A stretch of DNA of 32,912 nt from Planctomycetaceae bacterium (GTDB taxonomy: Bacteria > Planctomycetota > Planctomycetia > Planctomycetales > Planctomycetaceae): the NCBI GenBank assembly GCA_020426515.1, contig JAGQPW010000059.1:1-32912 (forward strand), read 5' to 3'. How positions within the stretch are numbered: the first letter of the stretch is position 1; each line of letters opens with the position of its first letter. The position numbers and the translations under genes were made by a program. The notes under the pieces were generated by a model, which was given only the letters and a program-made list of their open reading frames with translations, did no database searches and was not told the origin of the DNA. Positions 8,616-17,321 of the stretch are shown here, in pieces.

Positions 8616-11600
8616 ATGATGAAAACTTGCGTCTTGAATGTTGTGTTGATGCTGACCGCGATGCTGGTGCATCCGGTCAAGGGAGCAGATCGCGTCAGTT
8701 TCAATCACGATGTGCGACCGATCCTCTCCGATAAGTGCTTCTTCTGTCACGGTCCAGATTCCGAGCGGCGCGAAGCTGACTTGAGGCTTGATGATCGTGC
8801 GGCGGCCATTGAAGCAGGGGCAATCAACGTCAACAAGCCCGACGCAAGTGAACTTATTCGGCGCGTGCTGAGCACCGACGAAGATGAGCAGATGCCACCT
8901 CCCTCTGCCAAGCTGGGGCATTTGTCTCCGCAGGAGATCGAAACGCTCAAAGCGTGGATTGAGCAGGGGGCGGTGTATGAGAATCATTGGGCCTTTGTTC
9001 CGCTTAAGCCGTTGCCGGAAACCGACCAGAGCGTGACCTCACTGATTGATGAGGCGGTGGAGCGTGGTTTGGAGAAACGGGGACTCACTCGGCAGCCTGA
9101 AGCGGATCGCCACACGTTGATCCGCCGGCTGAGTTTTGACCTCACGGGCCTGCCTCCCACGCCCGAAGACATTGAAACCTTCGTGAGTGACAAGTCGCCC
9201 GAGGCCTATGAACATCTTGTAGACAGGCTGCTTACTTCCACAGCGTATGGCGAGAAAATGGCGGTCGACTGGCTTGATATTGCCCGCTATGCCGACAGCT
9301 ACGGCTTCCAGGTCGACCGGGAACGGGAGATGTGGCCCTGGCGAGACTGGGTGATTCGCGCGTTCAATGAGAACAAGCCGTTCGATCAGTTCCTTACGGA
9401 ACAACTCGCGGGTGATCTGCTGCCTGACGCGACGCAGGATCAGATACTGGCGACCGCCTTTAATCGACTGCATCAGCAGGAATCCGAAGGTGGCAGCGTG
9501 GAAGAGGAGTATCGAGTGGAATATGTCTGCGACCGGGTGCAGACATTTGCGACGGCGTTTCTCGGGCTGACCTTCGAATGCTCCCGCTGTCACGACCACA
9601 AGTATGATCCCATCACGCAAAAGGAGTATTACCAGCTGTTCGCGATGTTCCAGAACATCGACGAAGCAGGGCTCTATTCGTTCTTCACCAATTCACCTCC
9701 GACACCAGCCCTGGAATTGACCGATGCGGCAACGCGTGAACGGCTCGACGCACTGCAGCAGAAAGTTGAAGCGATCGAAAAGTCCGGGAAGGAATTGAAG
9801 GCGGCACGCGCGGCAGTCTTCGATGAGTGGGTAAAAACTCAGTCGGAGAGCCTTTCCGAGGAGAAAACGACGCTGCCAGGCGAGCTGGCGCGTTTCCCGC
9901 TGGACGAGGTGACCGGGGGAAAACTGGCCAATACCGTACAGGCCGATCAACTCGCCACTCTGGCGGGAGGGAATCAGATTGTCCCCGGGCGAACCGGCAA
10001 CGCGGTCCAGTTTTCCGGAGACGATGCGCTCAACCTGCCGCTGGGGAACTTCGGACGACACGAACCGTTCTCAGTTTCTCTGTGGCTGCAAACCCCCGAT
10101 GTAAAGGACCGCGCGGTGGTGTTTCATCGCTCTCGTGCGTGGACAGATGCGGCCAGTCGAGGCTACGAACTGTTGATCGAAGAGGGGCGACTCAAGTGGT
10201 CGCTGATTCACTTCTGGCCGGGGAATGCCATTTCGATTCGCGCAGTCGATCCGGTCCCTGTGGGCGAGTGGCTCCAGGTGACGGTCACTTACGATGGCAG
10301 CAGCCGGGCTGATGGTTTGACTCTGTACGTCAACGGACAACCGGCCAGGGTCGATGTCATTAAGGACAATCTGACCAAGGAGATCACCGGAGGTGGTGGT
10401 GACAACATCACTCTTGGAGAGCGTTTTCGCGACCGGGGTTTCAAGGAAGGCCTGATTGACGATTTCCGCGTGTTCGGCCGGGAGCTGACTGCTCTGGAGG
10501 CAACTGCGATTCACGATGAAGTGTCGGCGGAATCACTCTTAAGCGTAGACGAGAATTCAGAGGCCACTGAGGACCGCAATCAGCAGTTTGAGTGGTACCT
10601 GTCGACCATTGATGAGGAATGGGCGAAGCATCTGAAAACACTTCAGGAGTCGCGGGCCGAGTGGTATCAGGCTGCTGATGGTGTGAAGGGAATCATGGTG
10701 ATGCGCGAGTTGCCGGAACCCAAACCAGCCTACGTGCTGTTTCGTGGGGAGTACACGCAGCGGCGGGAAGAAGTGTTCGCGGGAACTCCTGCGGCGCTCT
10801 CTCCATTCCCTGAAGATGCGCCGCGTAATCGACTGGGACTGGCACAATGGCTGATTGATCCGCAGCACCCCCTGACCGCCCGTGTGACGGTCAATCGCAT
10901 CTGGCAAAGTCTGTTTGGCCGCGGCATCGTGCAGACGGCTGAGGACTTTGGCAGTCAGGGAGCGCGGCCCTCGTACCCCGAGGTGCTGGATACGCTCTCG
11001 GCGGGATTTATCAGCAGTGGTTGGGATGTGAAGCAGTTGCTGAAGACGATTGTGATGTCGCAGACGTACCGGCAGCGCAGCATCGCAGATAAGAAGGTGA
11101 TGGAGGACGATCCGGGCAATGAATGGCTCGCCCGTGGACCTCGATTCCGACTTTCAGCAGAGATGATTCGCGACAACGCCCTCGCCTCAGCCGGGCTGCT
11201 GGTGCAGCGGACGGGAGGGCCGCCGGTCAATCCGTATGAGTTGAGTGAGTCATTTAAGCCTGCAGCTGCGTCGGGCGGCGATGGCGTCTATCGACGCAGT
11301 CTGTACACACGCTGGCGACGGACTGGCCCGCCGCCAGCCATGATCGCGTTTGATGCCCCGCGCCGGGCAGTTTGCACGGCCAAGCGGGAGCGTACCGATT
11401 CACCGTTACAGGCTCTTGTTTTGCTCAACGGTGAACAGTACGTCGAAGCAGCACGCGTTCTTGGTGAACATGTTTATCTGGAGGCGGATGGCGACGTGCC
11501 CGGGATGATCGAAGCGGGGTTCCTGCGCTGTCTGAGTCGTCGACCCGATGCCAGCGAAGTGGAGATTCTGTCGGCACTGTATCGGGAGCAGTTGGAGTAC

Positions 11601-11747
11601 TTCCGGCAGCATTCCGAGGGGGCCGAACAGTTGCTGAAGATTGGGCGGGCTCCGCGCGATGCTGCGATTCCCGTAGCCGAGGCAGCGGCAGCGACCGTGC
11701 TGGCGCAGGCCTTGCTGAACCACGATGCGAGTGTCGTGAAGCGATAA
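8616..11747 (+). CDS. Secreted di-haem PSCyt1-DUF1549-LamG-DUF1553 protein (array gene 3)
   Basis: A 1043-residue paralogue of the first array protein with the same domain order. I use the ATG at 8616 (ATGATG, either is possible), right after CAGGAAAG, because it opens the signal peptide (MMKTCVLNVVLMLTAMLV, ending near VKGAD); an in-frame ATG at 8568 overlaps the previous stop (TGATG) but would place a charged stretch before the signal. PSCyt1 has CFFCH (Cys41, Cys44, His45). DUF1549 at about 142-345 has LSFDLTGLPPTPEDIETF and CSRCHDHKYDP (Cys322, Cys325, His326). A LamG-like region lies at about 423-640 (DDFRVFGRELTALEA at its end), and DUF1553 at about 730-1030 (NPLTARV replaced by HPLTARVTVNRIWQSLFGRG). 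Function is unknown beyond the family; it is expected outside the cytoplasm with covalently bound haem. Confidence 0.92.
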   Translation: MMKTCVLNVVLMLTAMLVHPVKGADRVSFNHDVRPILSDKCFFCHGPDSERREADLRLDDRAAAIEAGAINVNKPDASELIRRVLSTDEDEQMPPPSAKLGHLSPQEIETLKAWIEQGAVYENHWAFVPLKPLPETDQSVTSLIDEAVERGLEKRGLTRQPEADRHTLIRRLSFDLTGLPPTPEDIETFVSDKSPEAYEHLVDRLLTSTAYGEKMAVDWLDIARYADSYGFQVDREREMWPWRDWVIRAFNENKPFDQFLTEQLAGDLLPDATQDQILATAFNRLHQQESEGGSVEEEYRVEYVCDRVQTFATAFLGLTFECSRCHDHKYDPITQKEYYQLFAMFQNIDEAGLYSFFTNSPPTPALELTDAATRERLDALQQKVEAIEKSGKELKAARAAVFDEWVKTQSESLSEEKTTLPGELARFPLDEVTGGKLANTVQADQLATLAGGNQIVPGRTGNAVQFSGDDALNLPLGNFGRHEPFSVSLWLQTPDVKDRAVVFHRSRAWTDAASRGYELLIEEGRLKWSLIHFWPGNAISIRAVDPVPVGEWLQVTVTYDGSSRADGLTLYVNGQPARVDVIKDNLTKEITGGGGDNITLGERFRDRGFKEGLIDDFRVFGRELTALEATAIHDEVSAESLLSVDENSEATEDRNQQFEWYLSTIDEEWAKHLKTLQESRAEWYQAADGVKGIMVMRELPEPKPAYVLFRGEYTQRREEVFAGTPAALSPFPEDAPRNRLGLAQWLIDPQHPLTARVTVNRIWQSLFGRGIVQTAEDFGSQGARPSYPEVLDTLSAGFISSGWDVKQLLKTIVMSQTYRQRSIADKKVMEDDPGNEWLARGPRFRLSAEMIRDNALASAGLLVQRTGGPPVNPYELSESFKPAAASGGDGVYRRSLYTRWRRTGPPPAMIAFDAPRRAVCTAKRERTDSPLQALVLLNGEQYVEAARVLGEHVYLEADGDVPGMIEAGFLRCLSRRPDASEVEILSALYREQLEYFRQHSEGAEQLLKIGRAPRDAAIPVAEAAAATVLAQALLNHDASVVKR

Positions 11748-11781
11748 CGGATCAGCCGACATCCTCGATCTGAACGAAACA

Positions 11782-13278
11782 ATGGATGATGTTCCCATGA
11801 GTAACCGACTACCGACCCAAAAATCCTCCAGCTCGTCGACAGTGGAAACGCAATCACTGTGCGCTGCACTGAATCGCCGCAGCTTTCTGTCTCAGTCCGG
11901 AGTGGGACTGGGCGGTCTGGCTCTGGCCGATCTGTTGTCGCAGGAATCTGCATCCGGTGCTGAAGTGGAGCAGGGGGTACTGGGGAGCCCGCATTTTGTA
12001 CCTAAAGCAAAGCGGATCATCTACCTGTTTATGTCCGGGGGGCCTTCGCATCTGGATCTCCTGGATTACAAGCCAGAACTGAACAGGCTGCATGGTCAGC
12101 AGCTGCCGGACTCGGTGCGCGGTGGACAACGGCTGACTGGCATGTCGGGAAATCAGTCCTCGATTCCGCTGGTCGGTTCTCCGTTCAAGTTTCAACAACA
12201 CGGAGAAGGGGGAGCGTGGTTCAGTGAAACACTTCCGGAGACTGCGGCAATTGCCGATGACCTCTGCGTGATCAATTCGATGTACACGGAGGCCATCAAC
12301 CATGGCCCTGGCGTTACGTTTATGCAGACCGGTACCCAAATCGCCGGTCGGCCGAGCATGGGCGCCTGGTTGAGCTATGGATTGGGGCAAGAAAGCGCCA
12401 ATCTGCCTTCGTTTGTCGTGATGGTGACAAAGGACAAAGGGGGCCAGCCACTCGGCGCTCACTTGTGGGGGAGCGGTTTTCTGCCAACGAAACACCAGGG
12501 AGTGCGGTTCCGCGCGGGGGCCGATCCCGTGTTGTATTTGGGAAATCCGGCGGGTGTGGATACACAGAGCCGCCGCATGTTGCTCGATCGAATGAAGGAG
12601 TTGCACGAGCACCAGTATTCCACGACTCCCGATTCGGAGATTCAAAATCGCATTGCACACTATGAAATGGCCTTTGCAATGCAGTCGAGCGTTCCGGAAG
12701 CAACCGATTTTGCTTCGGAATCTCAGGCCGTGCTGGAGATGTATGGACCGGATGTGAACACGCCGGGAACCTTTGCCGCAAACTGCCTGCAGGCTCGGCG
12801 GTTGGCTGAACGCGGGGTGCGTTTTATTCAGCTCTACCATCCAGGTTGGGATCATCACGGCGGCGTACCCGGGGCAATTCCCAAGAGCTGCAAGGAGACA
12901 GATCAGCCAGCGGCCGCACTGGTAAAGGACTTGAAGCGAACCGGGCTGCTCGATGATACGCTGGTCATCTGGGGAGGCGAGTTTGGTCGCACAAACTACT
13001 GTCAGGGGAAGATCAGCCCCAACTTTGGGCGCGATCATCATCCCCGCTGCTTCAGCATGTGGATGGCCGGCGGAGGCATCAAGCCGGGGACTCTGCATGG
13101 CGAAACGGACGAACTGGGGTATAGCGTCGTTCGTGATGGTGTGCACATTCACGATCTGCACGCCACGATTCTGCATCTACTCGGGATTGATCATGAGCGG
13201 CTGACGTACAAGTTTCAGGGCCGTCGCTATCGCCTGACCGATGTGCATGGCCATGTGGTGCCGGGCATCCTGGCTTAA
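11782..13278 (+). CDS. Tat-exported DUF1501 protein (array gene 4)
   Basis: A 498-residue DUF1501 protein. The ATG at 11782 is used; the ATG at 11797 (MSNRLPTQ) is an equally fair start. The twin-arginine signal is NRRSFLSQSGVGLGGLALA with Arg32-Arg33, so the protein has a longer polar leader than its paralogues, with a serine-rich stretch. Conserved landmarks include MSGGPSHLDLLDYKP, TEAINHGPGVTFMQTG, GWDHHGG, Glu400 in GGEFGRT and Asp418-His419-His420 in GRDHHPRCFSMWMAGGG. By its GKIS/YCQG and PRCFSMWMAGGG segments it is closest to the DUF1501 protein at 7117 and less like the two at 15888 and 17318. It follows its partner cytochrome gene after 34 bases, which supports a pairwise partnership between the two families. 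Confidence 0.93.
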   Translation: MDDVPMSNRLPTQKSSSSSTVETQSLCAALNRRSFLSQSGVGLGGLALADLLSQESASGAEVEQGVLGSPHFVPKAKRIIYLFMSGGPSHLDLLDYKPELNRLHGQQLPDSVRGGQRLTGMSGNQSSIPLVGSPFKFQQHGEGGAWFSETLPETAAIADDLCVINSMYTEAINHGPGVTFMQTGTQIAGRPSMGAWLSYGLGQESANLPSFVVMVTKDKGGQPLGAHLWGSGFLPTKHQGVRFRAGADPVLYLGNPAGVDTQSRRMLLDRMKELHEHQYSTTPDSEIQNRIAHYEMAFAMQSSVPEATDFASESQAVLEMYGPDVNTPGTFAANCLQARRLAERGVRFIQLYHPGWDHHGGVPGAIPKSCKETDQPAAALVKDLKRTGLLDDTLVIWGGEFGRTNYCQGKISPNFGRDHHPRCFSMWMAGGGIKPGTLHGETDELGYSVVRDGVHIHDLHATILHLLGIDHERLTYKFQGRRYRLTDVHGHVVPGILA

Positions 13279-13356
13279 CAGCAACAACACGTTTTCGACG
13301 ATCTCATTTCGGCGATCGGGCTCCCGCGATCGGTGGAGCCTCAGCAGGAAACATTG

Positions 13357-15891
13357 ATGACCATGAGACGACTTTTTCTGGTTGTGCTGGGCTGTGCGGC
13401 AGCTTCAGTGAGTGCGGCTGAACCCATTGCCGAGAAGACGATTGACTTCAATCGCGATGTGCAGCCCATCCTCTCGAACAACTGCTTTTTCTGCCACGGA
13501 CCCGATGCCAATCATCGCGAGGCCGATTTGCGACTGGACGTGCGGGACGAGGCCGTTGGCGGCGAAGCGATCGTGCCGGGGAAACCGGAAGTGAGTCATC
13601 TCGTCAATCGAATCATGTCGACCGATCCCGACGAACAAATGCCGCCGCCGGAGTCGAACAAGCATTTGACCGATCGCGAAAAGCAGATTCTGAAACAGTG
13701 GATCGCTGAAGGAGCCGAGTATCAGGAACACTGGTCCTATGTCGCACCTGTGAAAGCCGAGATTCCTGCAGGTCAGAACGGGGTCGATGTCCTCATCCAG
13801 CAGCGGCACAAGAGTCTTGGTCTGGAGTTCTCTCCACAAGCGGACCGCCGCGTGCTGATTCGCCGACTCTATTCGGATCTACTTGGACTTCCTCCGACGC
13901 CGGAAGAGGTGCAGGCCTTTGTTGATGATCAGTCACCCGATGCTTACGCGAAACTCGTCGAACGATTGCTGGCCAGCCCTCATTATGGCGAGCGAATGGC
14001 GATCGGCTGGCTGGATGTGGTGCGTTATGCCGACACGATTGGCTATCACAGTGATACCCCCCGTAACGTGTGGCCGTACCGCGACTGGGTGATTCGCAGC
14101 TTCAACGAGAATAAACCATTCGACCGATTCACGCTGGAGCAGATCGCGGGTGATCTGTTGCCCGATGCAGATCAGGAAACAAAGGTGGGGTCGGCGTTCA
14201 ATCGCCTGCTGCTCAGCACGGAAGAGGGGGGAGCACAAGCCAAAGACTACGAATCCCGAATGCTGACTGACCGGGTTCGCGCGATTGGAACCGTTTGGCT
14301 GGGGCAGACGACGGGCTGTGCTCAGTGTCACGACCACAAGTTTGATCCGATCAGCACTCGAGACTTCTACGCATTGGGAGCCTTTTTTGCCGACATCCAG
14401 GAACCCATTCTCGGCCGTCGGGAAGATGGCATGCTGGTGACGACTCCGGAAGAGCAGGCAAAGCTCGCCGCGCTGGATGCCACGCTGGCCGAGACGAGGG
14501 GCAAGTTCAACGCCATTCTGCCACAGCTACAGGCGGCTCAGAATCAGTGGGAGGAAGATGTCGTTCGGGCAGGGACAGCGATTTTTGAAGAGCTGGCGGA
14601 AGGGAGTCAGGCTTCGGCTGGTGACAAGAAGACTGCCGAGCAGATTTTCGCATTGGTGAAAAAAGCAGACAAGGACCGCAATTCACGTGAACGCGATCAG
14701 ATTCAGTCCTACTTCCGATCAAAGGTCTGCAGCCAGCACAAGGAGGAACAGGCCGCACTGGCCAAAGCGGAGCAGGAACGCAAAGCGTATTACGACACTC
14801 TGGCGAAATGTCTGGTCAGCATCAGCAGTTCCAATCCTCGCACGGTTCGCATTCTTCCACGTGGCAACTGGATGGACGAAAGTGGTGAAGTGATGCAGCC
14901 TGCATTGCCTCATTACCTGCCGCAACCAGAAACCGATGGACGCAAACTGACACGACTCGATCTCGCGCAATGGCTGGTTTCCCGTGAGAACCCGCTGACG
15001 GCCCGTACCGTAATGAACCGACTTTGGAAGCAGTTCTTTGGAATTGGGCTCAGTAAGGTGCTGGACGATCTCGGGGCGCAGGGTGAGCCGCCGGTGAACG
15101 GTCCGTTGCTGGACTGGCTGGCTTGCGAGTTCATGGACAGTGGCTGGGACTTCAAGCACATGGTGCGGACCATTGTGATGAGCCAGGCCTATCAGCAGTC
15201 GTCTATTGCCAGTGCAGAGTTGCTCGCGGCCGATCCGCAAAACCGTGAATGTGCCCGCCAAAGTGCGTTTCGAGTCGATGCGGAACTTGTGCGGGATAAT
15301 GCGCTCGCAGTCTCCGGGTTGCTGGTGAACAGGATTGGTGGCCCCAGCGTGAAGCCGTATCAGCCGGAAGGTTACTGGGAAAACCTGAACTTCCCCGTTC
15401 GAACATATGTGGCGGATAGCGGCGAGAATCAGTATCGACGTGGCCTGTATACATGGTGGCAGCGATCGTTTCTGCATCCCAGCATGCTCGCCTTTGATGC
15501 TCCCAGTCGCGAAGAGTGTGCCGCTGAAAGAAACCGGTCCAATATCCCTCAGCAGGCACTCGTGTTGCTCAACGACCCCACCTACGTGGAATCTGCCAGG
15601 GCCCTGGCGACTCGGATCTTGAATGAAGGTCCCGCTGCGACTCCCGAACGGATTCAATGGGTTTGGAATCAGGTCCTGCAGCGGAATGCTCGTCCTGAGG
15701 AAGTGCAGATTGTTGAGCAACTGCTGACTCAGCACGCGAAAACCTATCAACAAGCTCCCGAATCAGCCGCCGCATTGTTGGGCGTTGGGGGTGCTCCGGT
15801 TGATGAGCAACTCGACAAGGCGGAACTGGCCACATGGACGCACGTGGCGCGGGTATTGCTTAATCTGCATGAAACGGTGACGCGCTCATGA
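13357..15891 (+). CDS. Secreted di-haem PSCyt1-DUF1549-DUF1553 protein without LamG (array gene 5)
   Basis: An 844-residue protein, about 200 residues shorter than the other two cytochrome proteins. The ATG at 13357 is six bases after AGGAA and opens a signal peptide (MTMRRLFLVVLGCAAASVSA); the upstream GTG at 13333 is in frame but has no such support. PSCyt1 has CFFCH (Cys43, Cys46, His47). DUF1549 at about 143-340 has YSDLLGLPPTPEEVQAF and CAQCHDHKFDP (Cys321, Cys324, His325). The segment of about 365-500 is charged and helical (LAETRGKFNAILPQLQAAQ; EEQAALAKAEQERKAYYDT), likely a coiled coil, and takes the place of the LamG domain. DUF1553 covers about 528-830 (NPLTARTVMNRLWKQFFG). The stop codon overlaps the next start (ATGA), so the next gene is translationally coupled. 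Confidence 0.93.
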   Translation: MTMRRLFLVVLGCAAASVSAAEPIAEKTIDFNRDVQPILSNNCFFCHGPDANHREADLRLDVRDEAVGGEAIVPGKPEVSHLVNRIMSTDPDEQMPPPESNKHLTDREKQILKQWIAEGAEYQEHWSYVAPVKAEIPAGQNGVDVLIQQRHKSLGLEFSPQADRRVLIRRLYSDLLGLPPTPEEVQAFVDDQSPDAYAKLVERLLASPHYGERMAIGWLDVVRYADTIGYHSDTPRNVWPYRDWVIRSFNENKPFDRFTLEQIAGDLLPDADQETKVGSAFNRLLLSTEEGGAQAKDYESRMLTDRVRAIGTVWLGQTTGCAQCHDHKFDPISTRDFYALGAFFADIQEPILGRREDGMLVTTPEEQAKLAALDATLAETRGKFNAILPQLQAAQNQWEEDVVRAGTAIFEELAEGSQASAGDKKTAEQIFALVKKADKDRNSRERDQIQSYFRSKVCSQHKEEQAALAKAEQERKAYYDTLAKCLVSISSSNPRTVRILPRGNWMDESGEVMQPALPHYLPQPETDGRKLTRLDLAQWLVSRENPLTARTVMNRLWKQFFGIGLSKVLDDLGAQGEPPVNGPLLDWLACEFMDSGWDFKHMVRTIVMSQAYQQSSIASAELLAADPQNRECARQSAFRVDAELVRDNALAVSGLLVNRIGGPSVKPYQPEGYWENLNFPVRTYVADSGENQYRRGLYTWWQRSFLHPSMLAFDAPSREECAAERNRSNIPQQALVLLNDPTYVESARALATRILNEGPAATPERIQWVWNQVLQRNARPEEVQIVEQLLTQHAKTYQQAPESAAALLGVGGAPVDEQLDKAELATWTHVARVLLNLHETVTRS

Positions 15892-17321
15892 CTTCAGTGT
15901 CACCTTTCATGAATTCCGTGAACCGTCGCCTGTTCCTGCGTCGTACGACGCAAGGAGTGGGGATCGTTGCGCTCGCTTCACTTTTGAACTCTGGACAGTT
16001 GCAGTCAGCATCTCAGCCGGGTGTTCTGACGACATTGCCCCTGACGCAACGGGCGAAGCGGGTGATCTGGCTGACGATGGCAGGCGGACCTTCACAGTTG
16101 GAGACGTTTGACCACAAGCCAAAGCTGGCCGAACTGAATGGCCAGCCGATGCCGGAGAGCTTCACCGCAGGGCAGCAACTGGCGCAGTTGCAGGGGCAAA
16201 AACTGGTCTGCCTGGGGCCGCAGTTTCCGTTCACGAAGGCCGGTGACCATCAGGCGGAGATCAGTACGCTGTTCCCGCACATTGCCTCCGTCGCGGAAGA
16301 CATCTGCATTGTTCGTTCGATGACCACGGAGGCCATCAATCACGATCCGGCTCACATGTTCATGAATACCGGTTCGCAGATTGCGGGCCGCCCCAGCATG
16401 GGCGCGTGGGTGACATATGGCCTGGGCAGCGAAGCCGAGGATTTGCCGGGATTCGTCGTACTGGTCTCCACGGGGCCGGGAAGATCGCCGCAACCCATTG
16501 CCGCGCGGCAATGGAGCAGCGGACTCCTGCCGAGTCGATTTCAGGGCGTACAACTCAGGTCCAAGGGAGACCCGGTCCTCTATCTGACCAACCCGGCAGG
16601 AATTTCGAGAGACCAGCAGCAAGTCGACGTGCAGGCCATCAACTCATTGAATCGCCTGCAGGATCAGCTGGTGCATGATCCCGAAATTGCCACGCGGATT
16701 GCTCAATACGAGATGGCGTTTCAAATGCAGTCCAGCGTGCCGGACCTGATGGATGTACGCGGGGAAACGGCCAGCACACTGGAAAGCTATGGTTGCCAGC
16801 CTGGGGATGGTTCATTCGCTTCAAACTGTCTGTTGGCTCGGCGCCTGGCCGAACGCGGAGTGCGGTTCATTCAGCTCTATCATCGCGACTGGGATCATCA
16901 CAGCCTGTTGCGGGAGGAACTGCCGCTTCGTGCAAAGGAAGTCGATCAGGGATGTGCTGCACTGATTCGCGATTTGAAGCAGCGCGGCATGTTCGAGGAG
17001 ACGTTGATCGTCTGGTCGGGCGAGTTCGGGCGAACACCGATGATGCAGGGGAACAAGGGGCCGATTGGCCGCGATCATCACAACAAGGCGATGTCGATGT
17101 GGCTGGCCGGAGGCGGCATTCGAGGTGGATTGGTGTATGGGGCGACCGACGATCTCGGATACGCCGCTGTTGAAAACGTCTGTACGGTGCATGACCTGCA
17201 TGCAACGATGCTGCATCAGCTTGGCATTCGTCACGAGGCATTCTCCATCAAGTTTCAGGGGCTTGATGTCCGGCTGACGGGTGTGGAAAACGCTCAGGTC
17301 ATCAAAGGAATTCTGTCATGA
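15888..17321 (+). CDS. Tat-exported DUF1501 protein (array gene 6)
   Basis: A 477-residue DUF1501 protein. Its ATG overlaps the stop of the preceding cytochrome gene by four bases (ATGA), a sign of translational coupling. The Tat signal is VNRRLFLRRTTQGVGIVALA with Arg13-Arg14. Landmarks: MAGGPSQLETFDHKPKLAEL, TTEAINHDPAHMFMNTG, DWDHH, Glu379 in SGEFGRTP, and Asp396-His397-His398 in GRDHHNKAMSMWLAGGG. It is a close relative of the next gene, and the two share long identical stretches over nearly the whole length, so one arose by tandem duplication. The family belongs with the alkaline phosphatase-like hydrolases; the substrate is not known. It may partner with the cytochrome protein just upstream. 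Confidence 0.93.
   Translation: MTSVSPFMNSVNRRLFLRRTTQGVGIVALASLLNSGQLQSASQPGVLTTLPLTQRAKRVIWLTMAGGPSQLETFDHKPKLAELNGQPMPESFTAGQQLAQLQGQKLVCLGPQFPFTKAGDHQAEISTLFPHIASVAEDICIVRSMTTEAINHDPAHMFMNTGSQIAGRPSMGAWVTYGLGSEAEDLPGFVVLVSTGPGRSPQPIAARQWSSGLLPSRFQGVQLRSKGDPVLYLTNPAGISRDQQQVDVQAINSLNRLQDQLVHDPEIATRIAQYEMAFQMQSSVPDLMDVRGETASTLESYGCQPGDGSFASNCLLARRLAERGVRFIQLYHRDWDHHSLLREELPLRAKEVDQGCAALIRDLKQRGMFEETLIVWSGEFGRTPMMQGNKGPIGRDHHNKAMSMWLAGGGIRGGLVYGATDDLGYAAVENVCTVHDLHATMLHQLGIRHEAFSIKFQGLDVRLTGVENAQVIKGILS

Noticed and set aside
11854..13176. Long open frame (440 aa) antisense to a DUF1501 gene
   Set aside because: The same type of shadow occurs over the other DUF1501 genes at equivalent positions, which shows it comes from the codon pattern of that family.
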